From DASUNQ01 sp036277075 (GTDB lineage Bacteria > Acidobacteriota > Thermoanaerobaculia > Multivoradales > UBA5704): 5,416 bases of DNA. A program made the position numbers and the translations under genes. Shown here in pieces: positions 1 through 5,400 of the stretch (position 1 is the stretch's first letter; the number at the start of each line of letters is the position of its first letter). The notes below the pieces were generated by a model. It was not told the DNA's origin. It searched no databases and saw nothing but the letters and a program-made list of their open reading frames with translations. The DNA is taken from assembly GCA_036277075.1 (NCBI GenBank), contig DASUNQ010000317.1, positions 1 to 5,416 on the forward strand, given 5' to 3'.

Positions 1-693
1 CTGCGGCAGATGGGGCGCGAGATCGCCGCCGAGGAGCTCGGCGAGATCGCCGCGCCGCCCGACGCCCCGGCGCGGCTCGACGACACCGGCATGCGCTGGC
101 TCGAGGAGGCCGACGCCAAGCGCTCCAGCGCCGGCGCCGCGCCCGGCAGCCGCCTCTTCTCCGGCGAGGAGGAGTTCTTCGACCTGGCCGGCGAGCTCGA
201 AGAGGAGCTGTCGCGCGAGGGGATCTCCCAGGGGGAGCTGCTGGTGCAGCCCCGCGAGCAGTCGCTCGAGGAGATCGTCGAAGGGTTCAAGAAGGGGGTG
301 GCGGAGAACCTCTCGCCGACCGACTACGAGACCCACTTCAACCTCGGCATCGCCTACCGCGAGATGGGGCTCCTCGACGAGGCGATCGGCGAGTTCCAGC
401 TCGCCGCCAAGAGCCCGGCGCACCTGGTCACCTGCTGCTCGATGCTCGGGCTCTGCTTCCTAGACAAGGGCCTTCCCGAGCTGGCGCTCAAGTGGTACCG
501 TCGCGGCCTCGAGACGCCGGGGATCGCGGAGGAGGACAGCGCCGGCCTGCTCTACGACCTCGGCAACGCGCAGATGAGCCTGGGGGAGAGCGCCGCGGCC
601 TACCGCACCTTCGTCGAGCTCTACGGCATCAACACCAACTACCGCGACGTCGTCGCCAAGCTCGAGGAGCTGGGCCCCAGCCGGAGCTCCTGA
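1..693 (+). CDS. Tetratricopeptide-repeat protein, C-terminal part (5' end outside window)
   Basis: The frame is open from base 1 (ctg cgg cag before the ATG at 10) and ends at TGA 691-693. The ATG at 10 has no visible Shine-Dalgarno, so I read this as the last 230 residues of a longer protein. Numbering from that ATG, residues 1-100 are acidic and Glu/Ala-rich, with a hydrophobic-acidic segment at 56-68 (FFDLAGELEEEL). A linker SLEEIVEGFKKGV at 85-97 leads into about three TPR units at roughly 105-138 (YETHFNLGIAYREMGLLDEA), 139-172 and 176-209, which show the W/L-G-Y-A-F type spacing. TPR arrays form helical scaffolds that bind partner proteins; no catalytic motif, signal peptide or membrane segment is visible here. 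Similar TPR C-termini occur in multi-TPR proteins of Acidobacteriota and deltaproteobacteria (recollection, not searched). The partner and process are unknown. The gene converges on the next one with 18 bases between stops. Confidence 0.85.
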   Translation: MRQMGREIAAEELGEIAAPPDAPARLDDTGMRWLEEADAKRSSAGAAPGSRLFSGEEEFFDLAGELEEELSREGISQGELLVQPREQSLEEIVEGFKKGVAENLSPTDYETHFNLGIAYREMGLLDEAIGEFQLAAKSPAHLVTCCSMLGLCFLDKGLPELALKWYRRGLETPGIAEEDSAGLLYDLGNAQMSLGESAAAYRTFVELYGINTNYRDVVAKLEELGPSRSS

Positions 694-711
694 CCGCGGG
701 CGGGCGGCGGA

Positions 712-1851
712 TCACTCGCCGGCCTCCACCTCCCCGTACCGCCCCTCCTCGATCCGCTCGCGCTTGCGCTCGTCGAAGGCCTCGCGCAGGCGCGTGTCGA
801 GGTCGGGGAGCCGCTCGTAGAGGCGCTTCGGCGGGCGGCGGGCGCCGCGGGCCAGCGCGTAATGGGTGAGCAGCGGCAGCGCGATCGTCGAGTCGCAGTA
901 GACGACGACCGCGTCGGGAAGCCGCTCGGGGTCGACCTTGCCCCAGGAGACCGCCTCGCCCGGCGTCGCCCCGGAGAGGCCGCCGGTGTCCGGCCGCGCG
1001 TCGGTGACCTGCAGGAAGTAGTCGTGCCCCGCTTCGGAGAGCCCCAAGACCTCCTGGATCTGCGGCTCGGTCTGGAGGAGGAAGTTCTTGGGGCTGCCGC
1101 CGCCCAGGATCCAGCAGGCGCTCTTGCCGCCGCGCTCCTTGGCGTCCCAGACGATGGCGGCCGACAGGTTGACGTCGGCGTTGACGTCGAAGGCGAGCCG
1201 CGACCCCTCGAGCGCCAGCTCGGCGACGTTCAGGCCGATCGAGCTGTCCCCCGGCGAGGAGGTGAAGACCGGCACCGCGTGCCGGTAGGCCGCGGCCATC
1301 AGCGAGGTGCCGGTCAGCCCCAGTTTCTCCTCGACGGCCGCGACGTAGCGGCCGACGCGCCAGTGGAGCTCGGGCGTCGACATCGGGCGCTGGAACTCGG
1401 GGCCGCGCAGCACCTGGCGGTAGAACTTGTCGGTCTCGAGCAGCACCGAGTAGTCGAAGACGATGTCGTAGATCCGCACCACCCCCTCCTCGCGCAGCTC
1501 GACGTCGTCCCAAGCGGGGCTGCCGGCGTGGAGCGCCAAGCCGATGGCGTGGTGGGTGTCGTGGTAGAGGTTGGCGCCGGTCGAGATGATCCAGTCGACG
1601 CACCCGGCCTCGACCAGCGGCACGAGGCAGGACTTGCCGAACCCGCCCGGGGTGAGCGCGCCGGAGAGGCTCATCCCCACCGTCACGTCCGGCTGGAGCA
1701 TCTTCTCGACCAGCAGCTCGCAGGCCTCGCGCAGGCGGGCGGCGTTGTAGGCGGTGAAGGCGTGGGCGACGAGCTCCGGCAGGCTCTCCCGGCCGGTGAC
1801 CGGGCGCGGGTCGATGCGGCGGCCCCCGAGGTGGCGCTTGCCGTTCGTCAT
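712..1851 (-). CDS. Deoxyhypusine synthase-family protein (bacterial type, probable polyamine enzyme)
   Basis: A 379-residue protein, close to the usual length of the family (human enzyme 369). Start ATG 1849-1851 is chosen because the N-terminus HLGGRRIDPRPVTGRES fits bacterial members and no start closer to the family pattern exists; the frame runs on upstream only as antisense to the neighbour. Landmarks: SLSGALTPGGFGKS at 61-74; STGANLYHDTHHAIG at 90-104, matching the NAD-binding region; SSPGDSSIG at 198-206; GGGSPKNF at 250-257; and EAVSWGK at 299-305, where Lys305 aligns with the lysine that carries the aminobutyl group in eukaryotic enzymes (human Lys329). Glu299 and Trp303 are also kept. 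The HH of the human KHHIANA segment is replaced by NF. The family moves an aminobutyl group from spermidine, using NAD+. Bacteria have no eIF5A, and bacterial members are often labelled homospermidine biosynthesis protein or speY, so a polyamine product is the likeliest role (inference). The protein should be cytoplasmic. It is transcribed away from the dehydrogenase gene. Confidence 0.93.
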   Translation of the reverse strand: MTNGKRHLGGRRIDPRPVTGRESLPELVAHAFTAYNAARLREACELLVEKMLQPDVTVGMSLSGALTPGGFGKSCLVPLVEAGCVDWIISTGANLYHDTHHAIGLALHAGSPAWDDVELREEGVVRIYDIVFDYSVLLETDKFYRQVLRGPEFQRPMSTPELHWRVGRYVAAVEEKLGLTGTSLMAAAYRHAVPVFTSSPGDSSIGLNVAELALEGSRLAFDVNADVNLSAAIVWDAKERGGKSACWILGGGSPKNFLLQTEPQIQEVLGLSEAGHDYFLQVTDARPDTGGLSGATPGEAVSWGKVDPERLPDAVVVYCDSTIALPLLTHYALARGARRPPKRLYERLPDLDTRLREAFDERKRERIEEGRYGEVEAGE

Positions 1852-1861
1852 GGAGACGGAG

Positions 1862-1867
1862 ATCTTA
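1862..1867 (-). promoter_or_regulatory. Candidate -10 element for the deoxyhypusine synthase-like gene
   Basis: Read on the minus strand the hexamer is TAAGAT (4 of 6 matches to TATAAT, keeping TA...AT). Ten bases separate it from the ATG, so transcription starting about 7 bases downstream would leave a leader of only about 3-4 bases. The intervening bases (CTCCGTCTCC) contain no Shine-Dalgarno. No good -35 is seen, and expected upstream positions lie inside the divergent gene. Position and the lack of an alternative are the main support. Confidence 0.35.
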
Positions 1868-1875
1868 CGCCACGA

Positions 1876-1881
1876 TACACT
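1876..1881 (+). promoter_or_regulatory. Candidate -10 element for the isocitrate dehydrogenase operon
   Basis: TACACT (4 of 6 to TATAAT) ends 6 bases before the GTG start at 1888, so a transcript beginning 7 bases downstream of the hexamer would start on the G of the start codon, giving a leaderless mRNA. The bases between (CCCGCC) are pyrimidine-rich and cannot be a Shine-Dalgarno. No convincing -35 at 16-18 bases is seen (about GAGACG). Confidence 0.35.
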
Positions 1882-1887
1882 CCCGCC

Positions 1888-3003
1888 GTGGCGCGCACGA
1901 TCACCCTCATCCCCGGCGACGGCATCGGCCCCGAGGTGAGCGCCGCCACCGTCCGCGTGCTCGACGCGGCAGGGGCCGAGCTCGAGTTCGAGAGCCACCT
2001 CGCCGGCGCCGAGGCGCTGGCGCGCTACGGCGATCCGCTGCCCGAGGCGGTGCTGGAGTCGATCCGCCGCAACCGCGTCGCGCTCAAGGGGCCGGTCACG
2101 ACGCCGGTGGGCTCGGGCTTCAAGTCGATCAACGTCGAGCTGCGGCAGCTGCTCGAGCTCTACGCCAACCTGCGGCCGGTGCGCACGCTGCCGGGGATCC
2201 CCAGCCGGTACACCGGCGTCGATTTGGTCGTGGTGCGCGAGAACACCGAGGACCTCTACAGCGGGCTGGAGCACGTCGTGGTGCCCGGGGTGGTGGAGAG
2301 CTTGAAGATCATCACCGAGAAGGCCTCGACGCGCATCGCGGAGTTCGCCTTCGACTACGCCCGCCGCAACGGCCGCAAGCGGGTGACCGCCGTCCACAAG
2401 GCGAACATCATGAAGCTCTCGGACGGCCTCTTCCTCGACTGCTTCCGGAAGGTGGCCGCGCGGTATCCGGACATGCAGGCCGACGACAAGATCGTCGACA
2501 ACCTCTGCATGCAGCTCGTCCTGCGGCCGGAGACCTTCGACGTCCTGCTGCTCGAGAACCTCTACGGGGACATCGTCTCGGACCTCGCGGCCGGGCTCGT
2601 CGGCGGCCTCGGCGTGGTCGCCGGGGCGAACATCGGCGAGCAGGGAGCGGTCTTCGAAGCGGTGCACGGCAGCGCCCCCGACATCGCCGGCAAGAACATC
2701 GCCAACCCGCTGGCGCTCATCCGCTCGGCGATCCTGATGCTGCGCTACCTCGAGATGGGCGAGGTGGCCGACCGCGTCCGTGCCGCGCTGTGCGAGGTGA
2801 TCGTCGAGCGCAAGATCCTCACCCGCGACCTCGGCGGCGACGCCACCACCAGCGGCTTCACCGAGGCGGTGGTGAAAGAGATCGAGCAGGGGGCCAGCAG
2901 GTCTGATGCCGCTCGCAGGGCCAATGCGTCTCGGACGGCTGAGGCCCGTAGCGAGGCGGCACGGAAAGCGTACGTCACTCGAAAGCTCAGGCGGGAGGGG
3001 TGA
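1888..3003 (+). CDS. icd: NAD-dependent isocitrate dehydrogenase with an extra C-terminal tail
   Basis: A 371-residue protein of the isocitrate/isopropylmalate dehydrogenase family; it would oxidise isocitrate to 2-oxoglutarate and CO2 in the TCA cycle, in the cytoplasm. Start GTG 1888 gives the classic N-terminus TITLIPGDGIGPEV. Isocitrate-binding residues are present: Ser80, Asn82 and Arg86 in GFKSINVELRQ, Arg96 in LRPVR, Arg117 and Tyr124 in VRENTEDLY, Lys171 in VHKANIMK, and metal aspartates 204, 228 and 232. The Ser/Asn/Arg set favours isocitrate over isopropylmalate. In GSAPDIAGKNIANP (261-274) Asp265-Ile266 replace the Lys-Tyr that marks NADP enzymes such as E. coli Icd, so NAD+ is predicted, as in mitochondrial IDH3. 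The conserved core ends near residue 334; residues 336-371 are an unusual Ala/Arg/Ser tail with relaxed codon use. Its stop overlaps the next start (TGATG), indicating an operon. The symbol reflects function; tartrate dehydrogenase or homoisocitrate dehydrogenase are less likely readings. Confidence 0.94.
   Translation: MARTITLIPGDGIGPEVSAATVRVLDAAGAELEFESHLAGAEALARYGDPLPEAVLESIRRNRVALKGPVTTPVGSGFKSINVELRQLLELYANLRPVRTLPGIPSRYTGVDLVVVRENTEDLYSGLEHVVVPGVVESLKIITEKASTRIAEFAFDYARRNGRKRVTAVHKANIMKLSDGLFLDCFRKVAARYPDMQADDKIVDNLCMQLVLRPETFDVLLLENLYGDIVSDLAAGLVGGLGVVAGANIGEQGAVFEAVHGSAPDIAGKNIANPLALIRSAILMLRYLEMGEVADRVRAALCEVIVERKILTRDLGGDATTSGFTEAVVKEIEQGASRSDAARRANASRTAEARSEAARKAYVTRKLRREG
2893..3000 (+). 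other. Atypical basic C-terminal tail of the dehydrogenase (codon-use shift, internal repeat)
   Basis: Residues 336-371 of the dehydrogenase are Ala/Arg/Ser-rich and strongly basic. Two imperfect 11-residue units are visible, SDAARRANASR (339-349) and SEAARKAYVTR (355-365), sharing the pattern S-[DE]-A-A-R-[RK]-A-x-x-[ST]-R with a 16-residue period. Eleven of 36 codons here end in A or T (TCT, GAT, GCT, AAT, CGT, GCA, AAA, ACT, CGA among them), against one in the first 32 codons of the gene. Family members of this type normally stop near residue 334-340. This could be an inserted or read-through segment; its function is unknown. Confidence 0.6.
2993..2998 (+). promoter_or_regulatory. Shine-Dalgarno for the molybdoenzyme gene (decides the start)
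   Basis: GGGAGG lies inside the last codons of the dehydrogenase gene, 4 bases before ATG 3003 and only 1 base before the alternative GTG 3000. The spacing favours the ATG, which also gives the one-base TGATG overlap typical of translational coupling. Confidence 0.55.
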
Positions 3004-5000
3004 TGACGACGGAGATCCTCCGTACCGCTTGTCCGCTCGATTGCCCTGACGCTTGCGGGCTGGAGGTGACGGTGGAAAGCGGCCGCGTCACCAAGCTCGC
3101 CGCCAGCGACGCCCACCCGTTCACCGCCGGCTTCATCTGCTCGAAGGTTGCCCACTTCCCGCGCCACCTGTACGGTCCGGAGCGGCTTCTCTACCCCGGC
3201 GTTCGCGCCGGCGCGAAAGGAGAAGCGCGCTTCGAGCGGCTCTCCTGGGACGGCGCCCTCGACCTTCTTACCCAGAAATTCACCGAGGTGCGCGACCGCT
3301 CCGGCGGCGAGGCGATCCTGCCGCTCTCCTACGGCGGCTCGAACGGCCTGCTGACGCAGGACACGACCGACGCCCGCCTCTTCCGCCGCCTCGGCGCCTC
3401 GCGCCTCGACCGCACGGTCTGCGCCGCCCCGACGGGGCGCGCCGCCACCGGTCTCTACGGCAAGTTCCCCGGGGTGGCGCTCGGCGATTTCTCGCACGCG
3501 CGGCTGATCGTCCTCTGGGGGGTCAACCCCTCGGCGTCGGGCATCCACCTGGTGCCGGTGGTGCGCGACGCGCAGGCGGCGGGGGCGGCGCTCGTCGTCG
3601 TCGATCCGCGCCGCACGCCGCTCGCCGCCAAGGCCGACCTCCACCTCGCGCCGCGGCCCGGGACCGACCTGCCGCTCGCGCTCGCCGTCATCCGCTGGCT
3701 CTTCACCGAGGGGCGGGCGGACCTCGCCTTCCTCGCAGCGCACGCCACCGGCGGCGAGGAGCTGCGCCGGCGGGCGGAGCCCTGGACGATCGCGCGGGCG
3801 GCCGAAGTCTGCGGCGTGCCGGCGGCGGCGATCGAGCGCTTCGCGCGGCTCTACGCCGACGCCTCGCCGGCGCTCGTCCGCTGCGGCTGGGGCCTTGAGC
3901 GGAACCGCAACGGAGGGTCGGCTGTGGCCGCCGTCCTGGCGCTGCCGGCCGTCGCCGGCAAGTTCGGCGTGCGCGGCGGCGGCTACACGATGAGCAACTC
4001 CGGCGCCTACCGGCTGGAGAAGGAGAAGGAGCGCGCCATCGCCGAGCCCGAGCCGCCGACCCGCCGCGTCAACATGAACCACGTCGGGCGGGTGCTGACC
4101 AACGGAACCGAGCCGCCGGTGGATCTCCTCTTCGTCTACAACTGCAACCCGCTGGCGACGCTGCCCAACCAGGAGCTGGTGCGGCGCGGGCTCGAGCGCG
4201 AGGACCTCTTCACCGTCGTCTTCGACCAGGTGATGACCGACACCGCGCGCTACGCCGACCTGGTGCTGCCGGCCACGACCTTCCTCGAGCACGCCGAGCT
4301 GTCGCGCGGCTACGGCACCTACGTCGTCCACCGCAGCGCGGCGGCGATCGCGCCGGTGGGGGAGGCGCGCGGCAACGTCGAGGTCTTCGCCGAGCTCTGC
4401 CGCCGGCTCGGGCTGGCGCGGCCCGGGGAGGCCGAGAGCGAGGACGAGCTGACGGACGCGCTGCTCCCCGAGCGCTTGCGCGCCGAGCTGCCGGGACCGG
4501 GCGTGGCGCTGCCGGATTGCGGCGCCTCGCCGGTGCAGTTCGTCGACGTCTTCCCCTACACGCCGGACCGCAAGGTCCACCTCGTGCCGGAGGCGCTCGA
4601 TCGCGAGGCGCCGGAGGGACTCTACGCCTTCCGCCCCGACCCGGCGACCGAGCGCTTCCCGCTCGCCCTCATCTCCCCGGCCACCGGCCACACCGTGAGC
4701 TCGACCTTCGGCCAGCTCCGGCGGCGGCAGGTGCCGCTCGAGATCCACCCCGACGACGCGGCGGCGCGCGGGATCGCCGACGGCGACGCGGTCCGGGTCT
4801 GGAACGGCTACGGCGAGGTGCGCTGCGCCGCCCGGCTGACGCGCGACCTCAAGCCGGGCGTGGTCCTCCTCCCGAAGGGCCTCTGGAGCCACAACACGGC
4901 GAGCGGCACGACCGCCAACGCGCTCGCCCCCGACACCCTCGCCGACCTGGGCGGCGGCGCCTGTTTCAACGACGCCCGGGTGGAGGTGGCGCGGGCCTGA
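3003..5000 (+). CDS. Molybdopterin/[4Fe-4S] oxidoreductase, catalytic subunit (DMSO reductase superfamily)
   Basis: A 665-residue protein. Residues 10-46 carry the N-terminal cluster motif C-x3-C-x3-C-x27-C (Cys10, 14, 18, 46), the Fe4S4 domain of the superfamily. The molybdopterin domain follows (about 60-435), with the TVCAAPTGRA segment at 138-147 placing Cys140 as likely Mo/W ligand, LWGVNPSASGIH at 171-182, VVDPRRTP at 199-206, RPGTD at 218-222, YNCNP at 379-383 and VLPATTFLEHAEL at 421-433. The C-terminal dinucleotide-binding domain spans about 552-660 (ISPATGHTVSSTFG). There is no twin-arginine or Sec signal, so it should act in the cytoplasm. Such proteins include formate dehydrogenases, assimilatory nitrate reductases and many uncharacterised oxidoreductases; I cannot assign the substrate. 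No electron-transfer subunit lies in the window. The gene overlaps the dehydrogenase stop by one base and is probably co-translated with it. The alternative start GTG 3000 adds one residue. Confidence 0.93.
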   Translation: MTTEILRTACPLDCPDACGLEVTVESGRVTKLAASDAHPFTAGFICSKVAHFPRHLYGPERLLYPGVRAGAKGEARFERLSWDGALDLLTQKFTEVRDRSGGEAILPLSYGGSNGLLTQDTTDARLFRRLGASRLDRTVCAAPTGRAATGLYGKFPGVALGDFSHARLIVLWGVNPSASGIHLVPVVRDAQAAGAALVVVDPRRTPLAAKADLHLAPRPGTDLPLALAVIRWLFTEGRADLAFLAAHATGGEELRRRAEPWTIARAAEVCGVPAAAIERFARLYADASPALVRCGWGLERNRNGGSAVAAVLALPAVAGKFGVRGGGYTMSNSGAYRLEKEKERAIAEPEPPTRRVNMNHVGRVLTNGTEPPVDLLFVYNCNPLATLPNQELVRRGLEREDLFTVVFDQVMTDTARYADLVLPATTFLEHAELSRGYGTYVVHRSAAAIAPVGEARGNVEVFAELCRRLGLARPGEAESEDELTDALLPERLRAELPGPGVALPDCGASPVQFVDVFPYTPDRKVHLVPEALDREAPEGLYAFRPDPATERFPLALISPATGHTVSSTFGQLRRRQVPLEIHPDDAAARGIADGDAVRVWNGYGEVRCAARLTRDLKPGVVLLPKGLWSHNTASGTTANALAPDTLADLGGGACFNDARVEVARA

Positions 5001-5006
5001 GAATAT

Positions 5007-5285
5007 TTGGCTTTCTACGTCTACATTCTCGCCAGCCGATCGGGAACGCTGTACGTTGGGGTCACGAACGATCTGCTGCGACGGCTGGAGCAGCACGGGA
5101 GCGGCGCCGGCTCAAGATTTGCGGCGCGCCATGAGGTCGAGCGACTGGTTCATTGTGAGCTCTTCGAGCGGGTGCGAGACGCGATCGTGCGCGAGAAGCA
5201 GCTGAAGGGCTGGCGGCGCTCCAAGAAGGTGGCGCTCATCGAAGCGCACAACCCGGAATGGGAAGACCTCCGGCCCAAGCTCTGA
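5007..5285 (+). CDS. Small GIY-YIG nuclease-domain protein (UvrC N-terminal/YhbQ-like)
   Basis: A 92-residue single-domain protein. Start TTG 5007 is chosen because it gives the family N-terminus AFYVYILAS; no ATG or GTG lies between it and the in-frame upstream stop, and no Shine-Dalgarno is at normal distance (the nearest GGAGG is about 20 bases away). The signature reads VYIL at 5-8 and TLYVG at 14-18, with VTNDLLRRLEQH at 19-30 supplying the conserved Arg (25 or 26). REKQLKGW at 62-69 supplies Glu63, the expected metal-binding residue, and NPEWEDL at 82-88 completes the domain. All expected active-site residues are present, so it is probably an active metal-dependent DNA nuclease; the target is unknown. 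It begins two codons after the molybdoenzyme TGA, in the same frame, so translation probably depends on ribosomes finishing that gene. Composition is visibly less GC-rich than the neighbours, suggesting transfer. A hairpin repeat follows 13 bases after its stop. Confidence 0.9.
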   Translation: MAFYVYILASRSGTLYVGVTNDLLRRLEQHGSGAGSRFAARHEVERLVHCELFERVRDAIVREKQLKGWRRSKKVALIEAHNPEWEDLRPKL

Positions 5286-5298
5286 CAACGTCCGACTA

Positions 5299-5385
5299 CG
5301 TCATCCTGAGCGCAGCGAAGGATCGGGCGGGGGGGGCTTGCCCGATCGCTCCCCCGCCCGATTCCTCGCTTCGCTCGGAATGACG
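5299..5385. repeat. Large imperfect palindrome, REP/MITE-like
   Basis: The left arm 5299-5333 and right arm 5351-5385 are inverted copies, 30 of 35 bases matching, separated by 17 bases. Arm ends are CGTCAT / ATGACG, and each arm contains the AGCG..GCGA core seen in dispersed 'CATCCTGAGCG(A/C)AGCGAAGG' elements of GC-rich bacteria (recalled, not searched). The spacer lets 5321-5328 (GATCGGGC) pair perfectly with 5340-5347 as an alternative stem. A run of 8 G at 5329-5336 may cause replication or assembly errors. With no T-tract it is not a standard terminator, although the hairpin could stabilise mRNA 3' ends. It has no coding content. Confidence 0.88.
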
Positions 5386-5400
5386 GAGCCACCGATCGCC

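Noticed and set aside
690..725. Possible terminator between the convergent genes
   Set aside because: Only a weak 5-base stem (CGGCG / CGCCG around GATCACT) and no T-tract; not enough to call.
629..1603. Second minus-strand open frame overlapping the deoxyhypusine synthase-like gene, and plus-strand frame at 492-869
   Set aside because: Both are Arg/Gly/Pro-rich shadows in other frames of genes with clear family motifs.
862..1887. Upstream plus-strand extension of the dehydrogenase frame
   Set aside because: It runs antisense through the deoxyhypusine synthase-like gene and has no family similarity; the conserved N-terminus TITLIPGDGIGPEV begins at 1888.
1852..2667. N-terminal extension of the deoxyhypusine synthase-like frame
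   Set aside because: It is antisense to the dehydrogenase, His/Arg/Val-rich and motif-free, while ATG 1851 gives the expected family N-terminus and length.
2745..5096. Minus-strand open frame of 783 codons opposite the molybdoenzyme
   Set aside because: It is low-complexity and Arg/Ala/Gly/Glu/Val-rich, without domain motifs. It covers a plus-strand gene with clear [4Fe-4S] and molybdopterin motifs, and is the usual antisense artefact of GC-rich DNA.
4996..5310. CCTGAG at 4996-5001 and 5305-5310 as a target-site duplication around the nuclease gene
   Set aside because: A six-base match is likely by chance, and the second copy lies inside the palindrome arm, not outside the element.
5150..5392. 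Minus-strand open frame of 80 codons through the palindrome
   Set aside because: Its ILRCAQDD-type peptide is the translation of the repeat arm, a common false gene call; the rest is antisense to the nuclease.
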